A stretch of DNA of 64,000 bases from Actinomycetes bacterium (GTDB lineage Bacteria; Actinomycetota; Thermoleophilia; Solirubrobacterales; 70-9): NCBI GenBank assembly GCA_016861045.1, contig BOKP01000004.1, forward strand, positions 372,001 to 436,000, given 5' to 3'. Shown piece after piece: positions 1 through 7,754 of this stretch. Position numbers and translations under genes: made by a program. The notes beneath the pieces were generated by a model that was not told the origin of the DNA, made no database searches, and worked only from the letters and a program-made list of their open reading frames with translations. Every line of letters starts with the position of its first letter. Within the stretch, counting starts at the first letter, position 1.

Positions 1-86
1 CGGCCGCGGCGGCTCCCGGGTCCTTGGCCAGAACGCTCCCGCGCTCGCCAGAAGCGGGGCCGGTCGGCCGCGGCGGCTCCCGGGTC
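1..86. repeat. 22-bp direct repeat pair at window edge
   Basis: Bases 1-22 and 65-86 are identical (both begin cggccgcggcgg and end cccgggtc), a 64-bp period. The stretch 1-147 holds no recognisable gene; it lies downstream of the SRPBCC gene that ends at 148. Its role is unknown; it may continue to the left of the window. Confidence 0.6.
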
Positions 87-147
87 GCCTGACGCCTCCC
101 GGCGGGGCGCTTTCCCCCCGGTCGATCGCTGCCGCTGTCCGCTGCCG

Positions 148-570
148 CTACGCCGCGCTCTCGACGCTCGCCAGCCCCTTGGCGACGTTGCGCTTCAGGC
201 CCTGGGCGACGATGAAGTCGACGCCCGGGAGCTTCGAGGAGAAGGCGATCTCGTAGTGGAGGTGGGTGCCCTCGCCCTCGGGCGTGAAGCGCATCTCGCC
301 GTGATGGCCCTTCAGCGGCGATCCCTTCGTGATCTCGTAGGCGATCAGCTCGTTGGGGACGAACTCCGTCACCGTCTCCTCGAACGGAGGCGCCGGGCCG
401 ACCTTGAGCTCGCGCGCCGAGCCGACGCCGTTGCGGTGCCCGTCGGTGCCGTCGCGGAGCCGCAGGATCCTGGCGCCGAACAGGGGGCCCAGGTTCTCGT
501 GCTCGGACAGGTAGGCGAAGACCCGCTCCGGCGGCAGGGAGTAGTCGTGGTCGAAGATCAGTCGCTGCAT
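148..570 (-). CDS. SRPBCC-family (polyketide cyclase/START-like) protein
   Basis: A 140-aa protein beginning MQRLIFDHDYSLPPERVF, the usual opening of the polyketide_cyc2/SRPBCC fold, which binds a hydrophobic ligand in a helix-grip cavity. The pattern of alternating strands (ARELKVGPAPPFEE, LIAYEITKGSPL, GTHLHYEIAFSS) fits the family, as does the length. A longer in-frame reading exists up to 936, but its first 122 residues are Arg/Ala-rich and mirror the neighbouring DUF3817 gene in another frame, so the ATG at 568-570 is chosen. It lies 50 bp downstream of the DUF3817 gene on the same strand. The ligand cannot be told from sequence. Confidence 0.85.
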   Translation of the reverse strand: MQRLIFDHDYSLPPERVFAYLSEHENLGPLFGARILRLRDGTDGHRNGVGSARELKVGPAPPFEETVTEFVPNELIAYEITKGSPLKGHHGEMRFTPEGEGTHLHYEIAFSSKLPGVDFIVAQGLKRNVAKGLASVESAA

Positions 571-620
571 GGCGCGCAATCCAATCAGGTCGCGCCGGGC
601 GGCGTCTCGGACGGTGGGTA

Positions 621-995
621 TCACGCCTCGTTGGTCGGCGCCGGGGCCGGCGGCGGCATCGCGTGCTCCGGGCCCGATCCCCGCCGCTCGATCCACTCGA
701 TGCCGACCACGCTGCCGACCGGCCCGGCCGGGGTCAGCGTCGCGGCGAACAGCCAGAACGGCGCCTCGCGCCGCATGATCGCGACCCAGAGCAGAAGGCA
801 GAGGGCGATGTAGCCGATCCCGTGCGCCATCCCGAAGGCGAAGGTCGGCCCCTCGAGCCCGGGCGCGATCCAGACGACGAGCAGGCAGGCGAACACCGCG
901 AGCTCGACGAACGATGCCCGCTTCACCCATACCCACATCGCCCCCGGCGCCCGCGCCCGGAACTCCCGCTCGCCTTCGAGGGCCGTGTCGCTCAC
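621..995 (-). CDS. DUF3817-type small integral membrane protein
   Basis: Short membrane protein with three hydrophobic segments (around VELAVFACLLVVWIAPG, HGIGYIALCLLLWVAIM and FWLFAATLTPAGPVGSVVG), the layout and the conserved HG motif of the actinobacterial DUF3817 family. Function unknown in the family. The start is uncertain: GTG at 993-995 (124 aa) has a strong GGAGGTGA directly overlapping it, and ATG at 936-938 (105 aa) starts just before the first membrane segment. Longer readings to 1160 look non-coding. Possibly co-transcribed with the SRPBCC gene that follows. Confidence 0.75.
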   Translation of the reverse strand: MSDTALEGEREFRARAPGAMWVWVKRASFVELAVFACLLVVWIAPGLEGPTFAFGMAHGIGYIALCLLLWVAIMRREAPFWLFAATLTPAGPVGSVVGIEWIERRGSGPEHAMPPPAPAPTNEA

Positions 996-1123
996 CTCCG
1001 GGAGGCTAGATGACGCGAGGCTCGTGCCGAGGAGCGGAGATCGCCGGCCCGCCCACGTCCTCGAACGCGGGGTGAGATGCAGATCAGGTACCTGACAGGG
1101 ACCCGATTCGCACCTCACCCGGG

Positions 1124-1244
1124 CAGTCAGCGTTAGCGAAGCGATCCCCTCCCTCAACACCCCGACGGCCCGGAGCGGATCCGAGGGAACGTGGCAGGGG
1201 CGGCCGGGGGTGCGGCTCAGCGGCAGTCAGCGTTCGCGAAGCGA
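1124..1244. repeat. 21-bp near-identical direct repeat, 100 bp apart
   Basis: cagtcagcgttagcgaagcga at 1124-1144 recurs at 1224-1244 with a single substitution. The second copy forms the loop of the long hairpin at 1197-1277. No gene is seen between 996 and 1289; the area holds these repeats and a 12-bp palindrome (tcaggtacctga) near 1084-1095. Confidence 0.6.
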
Positions 1245-1277
1245 ATCGCGCCGCTGAGTCGTGCCCCCGGCCGCCCC
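1197..1277 (-). terminator. long GC-rich hairpin after kgd; possible terminator or REP-like element
   Basis: Bases 1197-1224 pair with 1250-1277 over 28 positions without a gap: 25 Watson-Crick pairs and three that are G-U wobbles in RNA of one strand. The 25-nt loop itself contains a small hairpin (ttcgc-gaa-gcgaa). It starts 12 bp past the kgd stop codon, where a terminator would be expected, but no T-run follows on either strand. It could be a repetitive extragenic palindrome rather than an intrinsic terminator. Confidence 0.5.
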
Positions 1278-1289
1278 CACCCCGGGACC

Positions 1290-4200
1290 TCAACCGGTCA
1301 GGGCCGTCAGCACGATCCGCTCCTGCTCGGTGCGGTGGGCCGCCGGGTAGCCCTCCGAGGGGCTCGCCCGCTCGGGCCGGCCGACGTAGCGGATCGGGGT
1401 CTCATCGCCGACCGCGTCCGGCAGGCGCCAGCGCATCGCCGGCCAGCAACCCATGTTCGCCGGCTCCTCCTGGACCCAGACGATCTCCTCGAGGTTCGGG
1501 TAGCCGGCGGCGAGCTCGGCGATGTAGGTCTTCGGGAACGGGTAGACGAGCTCGGTCCGGGCGATCGCCACGCCGGCGGCGTCGGCGCGGCGGTCGTGAC
1601 CTTGGAGGTCGTAGTAGATCCGCCCCGAGCAGAGGATCAGCCGCGTGATCTCGTCGGGGCGTCGCGAGGCCTCGGGGTCGTCGAGGACGTACTTGAAGGT
1701 GCCCTCGGTGAGGTCGTCGAGCCTCGAAGCCGCGTCGGCTAGCCGCAGGAGGCCCTTCGGGGTGAAGACGACCATCGGCCGCGCCTTCTTGATCCGCGCC
1801 TGGCGCCGCAAGAGGTGGAAGTACTGGGCGGCGGTCGTCGGGTTGGCGAGCCGCATGTTGCCCTCGGCGCCGAGCTGCATGAAGCGCTCGATCCGGGCGC
1901 TGGAGTGCTCGGGGCCGGCGCCCTCGTAGCCGTGGGGGAGGAGCAGCGTCAAGCGGGTCGTCTGTCCCCACTTCGACTCGCCGGCGGCGATGAACTGGTC
2001 GATGATCACCTGGGCGGAGTTGTCGAAGTCGCCGAACTGCGCCTCCCAGAGGATCAGGCTCTCGGGCGAGGCCGCCGCGTAGCCGTACTCGAAGCCGAGC
2101 GTCGCGATCTCCGACAGCGGGCTGTTGTGGATCTCGAACGGCGCCAGGGCGCCGGAGAGGTTCTGGATCGGCGCGTAGGTGAGGCCGGTCTTCTCGTCGT
2201 GGAGGACGAGGTGGCGATTCGAGAACGTGCCGCGCTCGCTGTCCTGGCCGGTGAGGCGGATGTGCGTCCCCTCGGTCAGCAGCGACGCGAACGCGAGCGC
2301 CTCGGCGTGGGCGAACTCGATCGGGCCCTCGTCGAGGACCTCGAGCCGGCGGTCGAGCGGCTTGCGGAGCTTGCGGTGGACGGTGAAGCTGTCGGGGAAC
2401 CTGGCCAGCTCCTCGTTCAGCGTTCGCAGCCGCTTCTCCGAGACCTTGGTCTCGACCGCGGGGCTCTTCGAGCGGTCGAGCTCGCCGGTGCCGCCGGTGA
2501 TCGTCGGGTCCTCGAACTCGCCCGCCTCGATCTTCGCCCGCAGCGACTTGAGGATGGCGCTGAGCTGCTCGTGGCGCTCGGCGGCGGCCGTCTCGACCTC
2601 CTCGCCGCTGATCACGCCCTCCTCCAGCAGCCGCTTCGCGTAGATCTCGCTCAGCGGCGGGTGCTGCCTGATCTTCGCCGCCTGCTCCGGCTGCGTGTAG
2701 GCGGGCTCGTCGGTCTCGTTGTGGCCGTAGCGGCGGTAGCCGATCAGGTCGATGACGACGTCGCGCGAGAACTCCGCCCGGTAGGCCATCGCCAGCCGGA
2801 TCGCGGCGATGCAGGCCTCGACGTCGTCGGCGTTGACGTGGATGATCGGGACGTTGAAGCCCTTCGCCATGTCCGCCGCGTAGGGGGTCGAGCGGCCGTC
2901 CTGGGGATCGGTCGTGAAGCCCACCTGGTTGTCCTGGATGAGGTGGATCGTGCCGCCGGTCGCGTAGCCGTCGAGCGACTGCAGGTTGAACGTCTCGGCG
3001 ACGACGCCCTGGCCGGGGAACGCGGCATCGCCGTGCAGGAGCAGCGGCACGGCGACCTTGGTGTCGTGGTGGATCTCGGGGCCGGCGCGCTCGGTCTGGG
3101 CGGCGCGGGCGCCGCCGGTGACGACCGGGTCGACGAACTCGAGGTGGGAGGGGTTCGGGTAGAGGCGCATCCGCACGTCACCCTCGGCCGACTCGAACAG
3201 GCCCTCGGCGCCGTGGTGGTACTTGACGTCGCCGGTGCCGCCGTGACGGAGGGCGTCGGTGCGCTTGACCGCGTCCAGCGCCTTCGCGCCCTCGAACTCG
3301 GCCATGATCGACTCCAGCGAGCGCCCGAGGTTGTGGGCGAGGACCGAGAGCCGACCGCGGTGGGCCATCCCGATCACGATCTGCTCGCCCCCGTCCTTGC
3401 GGGCGATCGTCGCCATCTCGTCGATCATCGGCACCGTCGAGTCGAGACCCTCGATCGAGAACATCTTCTGCCCCAGGTAGGCCTTCTGGAGGAAGCGCTC
3501 GAACTGGAAGACCTGGATCAGCCGGCGCAGGAGCACGCGCTTCTCCTCGTTGGCGAGCGGCGCCCGGTGGGCGCCGGTCTCGATCATCTCGCGCAGCCAG
3601 ATTCGCTGGCGGTGCGAGGAGAGGTGCTCGATCTGGTAGGCGATCGTCCCGCAGTAGGCGTCGCGCATCCGCGGCAGCGCCTCGAGCAGGGTCTCCCCGG
3701 GGACGCCGATCCGCAGGATCGAGGCCGGGATCCGGCCCATCAGCTCAGGGGTCAGGTTGAGGTTCTCGGGCTCCAGCGCCGGGTCCCCCTTGCCGTCGCC
3801 GCCGAGCGGGTTCAGCCGCGCCGAGAGGTGGCCGTGGGTCCGGTAGGCCTTGAGCAGCGAGGTCGCCGCCTGCACGGCCTGCAGCAGCTCCTCGCCGGGC
3901 GCCTCGTGGACAGCGCTCGGGGGCGCGGCGGTCGTCGGCGCGGAGGCCAGCGGCGGGGCGGACGCCGAGGCGGCGTGGGCCTTGGTGACGACCCCAGCGT
4001 CGAGCCCGAGCGCCCGGGCGACGTCCTCGTAGAACTCGTCGGCGCCGCTCAGAAGCTCGTCGATCCGGCGCAGGAACGACCCCGACTCGGCCCCCTGGAT
4101 GATCCGGTGGTCGTAGGTGGAGGTCATCGTCATCACCTTCGAGACGCCGAGCGTCCTGACCCGCTCCGGCGGCGAGTGCGACCACTCCGGCGGGTAGGCG

Positions 4201-5549
4201 ATCGACCCGGTGGCGACGATCGTGCCCTGGCCGGCCATCAGCCGCGGCACCGAGGCGGCGGTGCCGAGCCCGCCCGGGTTTGTGAGCGTGATGTTGGTGC
4301 CGACGAAGTCGTCGGCGGTGAGCGCGTTCTCGCGCGTCCTGCGGATCAGCTCCTCGTAGCGGGAGTGGAAGGCGGCGAAGTCGAGCTCGTCGGCGCCGTG
4401 GATGCAGGGCACCATCAGGCTCCGGGAGCCGTCCTTCTTCTCGACGTCGACGGCGATCCCGAGGTTGATCGCGCCGTGGTCGACGACGTTCGGCTTGCCG
4501 TCGCGCTCCTCGAAGCTGCGGGCCATCGACCGCCACTGCCTGCCGGCCGCGACGATCGCCCAGGCGATCAGGTGGGTGAACGAGACCTTCGTCCCGCGCT
4601 CGGCGAGCGCTCCGTTCAGCGCCTTGCGCTTCGCGTCGAGCGTGTCGACGGCGAGCGTCCGGAACGAGGTCGCGGTCGGGATCGACCGGCTCTCCTCCAT
4701 CGCCTTGGCGAGCATCCCGGCCGGGCCGCGCAGCACGGTCGCCTCGCCGGCTGACGCCGGGCCGGCGCCGTTGCCCGCCTCCTTCGCCGCCAGCACGTCC
4801 GCCTTCATCACCCGCCCGCCGGCCCCGGTTCCGCTGACCGCGCCCAGATCGACCCCCTCCGCCGCCGCGACGCGCCGCGCCACCGGCGAGGCCTTGGCCC
4901 CGTCGCCGGCCACTGCCGCGCCGCCGCCGGCGGCTCCGTCCTCCGTCCTCGGTCCCCTGTCCTCTCCGCCCCCGGCCCCCGCCTGGATCCGCGCCAGCAC
5001 CTGCCCGACGGCGACCACGTCGTCGGGCGCGACGAGCGTCTCGAGCAGCGTCCCAGCGACCGGCGCCGGCACCTCGGCATCGACCTTGTCGGTCGAGACC
5101 TCGACCACGCCCTCGCCCTCGGCCACCGCGTCGCCGGCCTGCTTCAGCCACTCGAGCACCGTGCCCTCGGTCACCGACTCGCCCATCTCGGGCATCGCCA
5201 GCTCGACCGTCCTGCCGCCCTCATCCCCCGGCGCGGGGGCGGCCAGGTCCGCGTCGCCCTCGGTCGTCTCGGTCCCCGCCGTCGCGGAGGAGCCGTTGCC
5301 GCTCGGCTCGAGCTCGGCGAGCGCCTCGCCGATCTTGACGACGTCGTCGGGCGCCTTGAGGATCTTCGTCAGCACGCCGGCGGCGGGCGCCGGCACCTCG
5401 GCATCGACCTTGTCGGTCGAGACCTCGACCAGGCCCTCGCCCTCGGCGACCGCGTCCCCCTCCTGCTTGAGCCATTCGAGGACCGTCCCCTCGGTCACCG
5501 ACTCGCCCATCGCGGGCATCTCGATCCGGACGGTCTCGGTAGTGGCCAC
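1290..5549 (-). CDS. kgd: Multifunctional 2-oxoglutarate dehydrogenase (E2-E1 fusion) with two N-terminal lipoyl domains
   Basis: A 1419-aa protein combining the E2 and E1 activities of the 2-oxoglutarate dehydrogenase complex (TCA cycle, 2-oxoglutarate to succinyl-CoA). Domain order: lipoyl domain 1 (about 6-83, lipoyl lysine K47 in STDKVDAEV), acidic/Ala linker, lipoyl domain 2 (about 114-190, K155 in an identical STDKVDAEV), peripheral-subunit-binding domain (about 219-255, SPVARRVAAAEGVDLG), succinyltransferase domain (about 275-510, catalytic TYDHRIIQGAESG), then the thiamine-diphosphate E1 part (about 560-1419, with GMAHRGRLSVLAHNLG and GDAAFPGQGVVAETFN). Mycobacterial Kgd and corynebacterial OdhA (about 1230 aa) keep the E2-E1 core but lack lipoyl domains and borrow them from another E2; here they are built in. 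No E3 gene is seen in the window. Start is GTG 5547-5549. Confidence 0.97.
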   Translation of the reverse strand: MATTETVRIEMPAMGESVTEGTVLEWLKQEGDAVAEGEGLVEVSTDKVDAEVPAPAAGVLTKILKAPDDVVKIGEALAELEPSGNGSSATAGTETTEGDADLAAPAPGDEGGRTVELAMPEMGESVTEGTVLEWLKQAGDAVAEGEGVVEVSTDKVDAEVPAPVAGTLLETLVAPDDVVAVGQVLARIQAGAGGGEDRGPRTEDGAAGGGAAVAGDGAKASPVARRVAAAEGVDLGAVSGTGAGGRVMKADVLAAKEAGNGAGPASAGEATVLRGPAGMLAKAMEESRSIPTATSFRTLAVDTLDAKRKALNGALAERGTKVSFTHLIAWAIVAAGRQWRSMARSFEERDGKPNVVDHGAINLGIAVDVEKKDGSRSLMVPCIHGADELDFAAFHSRYEELIRRTRENALTADDFVGTNITLTNPGGLGTAASVPRLMAGQGTIVATGSIAYPPEWSHSPPERVRTLGVSKVMTMTSTYDHRIIQGAESGSFLRRIDELLSGADEFYEDVARALGLDAGVVTKAHAASASAPPLASAPTTAAPPSAVHEAPGEELLQAVQAATSLLKAYRTHGHLSARLNPLGGDGKGDPALEPENLNLTPELMGRIPASILRIGVPGETLLEALPRMRDAYCGTIAYQIEHLSSHRQRIWLREMIETGAHRAPLANEEKRVLLRRLIQVFQFERFLQKAYLGQKMFSIEGLDSTVPMIDEMATIARKDGGEQIVIGMAHRGRLSVLAHNLGRSLESIMAEFEGAKALDAVKRTDALRHGGTGDVKYHHGAEGLFESAEGDVRMRLYPNPSHLEFVDPVVTGGARAAQTERAGPEIHHDTKVAVPLLLHGDAAFPGQGVVAETFNLQSLDGYATGGTIHLIQDNQVGFTTDPQDGRSTPYAADMAKGFNVPIIHVNADDVEACIAAIRLAMAYRAEFSRDVVIDLIGYRRYGHNETDEPAYTQPEQAAKIRQHPPLSEIYAKRLLEEGVISGEEVETAAAERHEQLSAILKSLRAKIEAGEFEDPTITGGTGELDRSKSPAVETKVSEKRLRTLNEELARFPDSFTVHRKLRKPLDRRLEVLDEGPIEFAHAEALAFASLLTEGTHIRLTGQDSERGTFSNRHLVLHDEKTGLTYAPIQNLSGALAPFEIHNSPLSEIATLGFEYGYAAASPESLILWEAQFGDFDNSAQVIIDQFIAAGESKWGQTTRLTLLLPHGYEGAGPEHSSARIERFMQLGAEGNMRLANPTTAAQYFHLLRRQARIKKARPMVVFTPKGLLRLADAASRLDDLTEGTFKYVLDDPEASRRPDEITRLILCSGRIYYDLQGHDRRADAAGVAIARTELVYPFPKTYIAELAAGYPNLEEIVWVQEEPANMGCWPAMRWRLPDAVGDETPIRYVGRPERASPSEGYPAAHRTEQERIVLTALTG

Positions 5550-5841
5550 CGGGCTAGGACGGTGTCGATGCTGCGATCACGGGTTCCGCATTGAGTGTAT
5601 GCACCTCGCCGCCCCGGCGATGGCGGGCGGGCCGGCGGGTCTGCGGGGGCGCCGCCTCTCAGCGCCTGCGGAGAGCGCCACTTCGATCCGCTCGGCCGTT
5701 GCAATCGCGAGGAGGTCCGGATCAGCCGTCACGATCGAGTCGCCGATCGCGGCCACTCCGTCGTTCGGCGTGGCTCCGAGGCCGGATCGTCCTTGGCGCG
5801 AGGCGGCGCAACTCGGCCTCGTCGCCTCGCGATGTCGGTTC
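5550..5841. other. intergenic region carrying the probable kgd promoter
   Basis: No convincing gene. On the minus strand TACACT (complement at 5594-5599) is a plausible -10 element, giving a 5' leader of roughly 35-40 nt before the kgd GTG. The left part is very GC-rich; composition drops towards 5842 where the lower-GC segment begins. Short readings across it are arginine/proline-rich and look like shadows. Confidence 0.4.
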
Positions 5842-6855
5842 TCAGCCGCCGGTGACGACGTATCGGCCGCCCGGTTTGCCGATCTCGATGCACACGCCGT
5901 CCGAATTGACTCCCAGGCTCTTGCAGCTCACGCGCCTCTGTCGAAGGGACGGGCGTACGACCTTCTCAGCTGGGTGCGTTACGCGTTGCCCGATCACGGC
6001 CTCGTGACCTGCCGCGGTGAGCCAATCCTGGAGGCTCGGTTCAGTTGTAGCGGTCAGGATGGTGCGCGAAGCCCGTATGTCGAACGACCGAGGTGAGAGG
6101 TACAAGTCTTGTCGAAGCCGTATGTCGGAGAGGTCGTAGAGGTTCGGGCCGATTGCGATCCTCTTCACCCGAGCCCTGTCGTTCATCGTGAGCAACATCG
6201 AGGAACGACCTCGCGGGTCCTCTTGCTTCGCCGATGCGCCGTCCGCGACTCTGTCCTCCAGGAACCTGACTACGGCTCTGCGAGTTGCTCGCGATGACAA
6301 CGGATTCTCGAGCAACCCGAGGCCCGCATCCCAGATCATGGCCGAACGCCTGGCATCCGGGTTCTGCTTTCGCAGGACCTGGGCCATGCTTTCGATCGCC
6401 CTGCTCACTGACCCGCGCCGTCCGGCCAGGTTATCTGCGCCCCGGCCCAACGCGCTGAACTTGGGAGGCGTCGAAACGGGTTTGAACGGAACGAGGCGCT
6501 GGTCAATGAGCGTGAGTGTCTGCTCGCCCCGTGCCGGGTAGCAGGCGCCGCTGCCGTAGGCGGCGGTGAAGGCGAGCTCCTCGGGGAGCGTGCATCCACC
6601 GGGCCGGGGTCGTTTCAAGGTTGCGATCTTGTACTGACCGCCGCCCCACTGGTTTGTGATGATCGCAAGTCGAGCCTTGCGGCTGGTCCGTTGTTGCGCG
6701 AGGGGCTCACTGCTTATGGGGAACGACGTCCAAACGACATCGCGGCTTGAGAAAGTGCCCCCACTTCTTGTCGTGGCCATTGCAGTGGCGTGACAGACGC
6801 ACGCCGCCGCAATAGCCACCAAGAAGATCTCGACCCGGAGCCGGCTACCTAGCAA
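5842..6855 (-). CDS. secreted protein of unknown function
   Basis: A 337-aa protein starting at TTG 6853-6855 with a hydrophobic signal-like segment (EIFLVAIAAACVCHATAMA). The middle part (SRAIESMAQVLRKQNPDA, then WDAGLGLLENPLSSRATRRA) has the feel of the helical region of CU044_5270-like secreted actinobacterial proteins, followed by a strand-rich C-terminus with RASRTILTATTEPS and a final CKSLGVNSDGVCIEIGKPGG. That resemblance is weak, so no function is given. Its start overlaps the stop of the RTX gene upstream by seven bases, so the two are probably translated together. No Shine-Dalgarno is visible. Base composition is clearly lower in GC than the flanks, suggesting transfer. Confidence 0.65.
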   Translation of the reverse strand: MLGSRLRVEIFLVAIAAACVCHATAMATTRSGGTFSSRDVVWTSFPISSEPLAQQRTSRKARLAIITNQWGGGQYKIATLKRPRPGGCTLPEELAFTAAYGSGACYPARGEQTLTLIDQRLVPFKPVSTPPKFSALGRGADNLAGRRGSVSRAIESMAQVLRKQNPDARRSAMIWDAGLGLLENPLSSRATRRAVVRFLEDRVADGASAKQEDPRGRSSMLLTMNDRARVKRIAIGPNLYDLSDIRLRQDLYLSPRSFDIRASRTILTATTEPSLQDWLTAAGHEAVIGQRVTHPAEKVVRPSLRQRRVSCKSLGVNSDGVCIEIGKPGGRYVVTGG

Positions 6856-7616
6856 TTGCTGACCGTGTCATTCACGCCGGGATCGCAATCGTCGTTCCCT
6901 CCGCCTCCATTGAGCGTGTCCGGGTCGCCGCCATCGCCCGTACCGATCAGGATGTCGTCCCCCTCCGCTCCGGCCATGTCGTCGTTGCCGAGGCCGCCGC
7001 TGAGGAAATCATTGCCCTCGCCACCGTCGAGATCATCCCAGCCGTCAGATCCGAGGATGCCGAGTACGTAGTTGCTTCCCCCGCTCTTCGCGCGATCCCA
7101 GCCACCTTGGCCGAAGATTACGTCAGCGCCGCCATTGCCGTTGTTGGTGTCGGCCCCTTCGCCGGCTCGAATGTCGTCGTCGCCACCCTCGCCGTTGACG
7201 ATGTCGTCGCCTTGACCGCCAGTGACGACGTCGTTCGCTGCCTTGGCTTCGATCTTGGTCCCGGCCATCGGCCGACCAGTAATGTCGTCACGATCCGGCG
7301 TTCCGAGGCACAGGTAGCTCTGGCAGACGATCGTGTTGATCCGAAGCGCCTCCCCGACCTCCCGCTTCGTTCCGCCCGCGATCTTGCGACCAGCATCGGA
7401 GCGGACCGTAGCGAGGATCGCTTGGCATCCTTCACCGGGGCTCGCTTGGTCCCGGCAGAACGCGGCGACTTCGCTGATCGGCACCGCGCCGTCTTCCATC
7501 GTCGCATCGGTTTCTACCGTCGGCAAGACCGCCTGCTTCTTCGCGCCGTCTGCCGTGCCAGCGAGCACGAAGGTGGCGACGGTGGCCATCGCGATCGAAG
7601 TCATCAGAACCTTCAT
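6849..7616 (-). CDS. secreted RTX (hemolysin-type calcium-binding repeat) protein
   Basis: A 255-aa protein with a signal peptide (MKVLMTSIAMATVATFVLAG, ending near TADGA), a Cys-containing spacer (about 25-125) and then about seven glycine/aspartate nonapeptides of the GGxGxDxxx type (GGQGDDIVN, GEGGDDDIR, GNGGADVIF, GGEGNDFLS, GGLGNDDMA, GAEGDDILI, GGGGNDDCD). These bind calcium as a parallel beta-roll outside the cell. It ends right after the repeats with a Cys pair and no enzymatic domain, so it is probably a structural or surface protein, not a toxin. ATG 7614-7616 is preceded by GGAGG at ideal spacing; a second ATG at 7628 lies before it. It sits in the lower-GC insert. Confidence 0.85.
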   Translation of the reverse strand: MKVLMTSIAMATVATFVLAGTADGAKKQAVLPTVETDATMEDGAVPISEVAAFCRDQASPGEGCQAILATVRSDAGRKIAGGTKREVGEALRINTIVCQSYLCLGTPDRDDITGRPMAGTKIEAKAANDVVTGGQGDDIVNGEGGDDDIRAGEGADTNNGNGGADVIFGQGGWDRAKSGGSNYVLGILGSDGWDDLDGGEGNDFLSGGLGNDDMAGAEGDDILIGTGDGGDPDTLNGGGGNDDCDPGVNDTVSNC

Positions 7617-7628
7617 GAGCGCCTCCAT

Positions 7629-7754
7629 GCGTTGATGTGTGGCGAAAGTAGCTTGGGGGGGGGCGCGGAAGTCAAGATCTCTGGCCGAATGTCCATTGAT
7701 CCAAAGGACCTGTAGGGTCCGAGCCGGGTTTCGCGACTTCGGAGGAACGTGACC
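7629..7754. other. divergent intergenic region between RTX and double-SDR genes
   Basis: Holds a run of nine G (around 7657-7665) and the ggagga ribosome-binding site (7741-7746) of the rightward gene. A ttgatc/tagggt pair near 7698-7720 resembles promoter hexamers but is too closely spaced to be convincing. Confidence 0.3.

Noticed and set aside
148-936. 262-aa extension of the SRPBCC protein
   Set aside because: The first 122 residues overlap the DUF3817 gene in another frame and lack structure; the internal ATG at 570 matches the family start.
1815-4754. 979-aa plus-strand reading frame
   Set aside because: Exact antisense of kgd; residues are Arg/Leu/Val/Asp-rich with no recognisable domain, as expected from complemented high-GC codons.
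6849-7616. RTX cytotoxin
   Set aside because: Only repeats and a signal peptide are present; there is no pore-forming or enzymatic domain and no type I secretion genes nearby.
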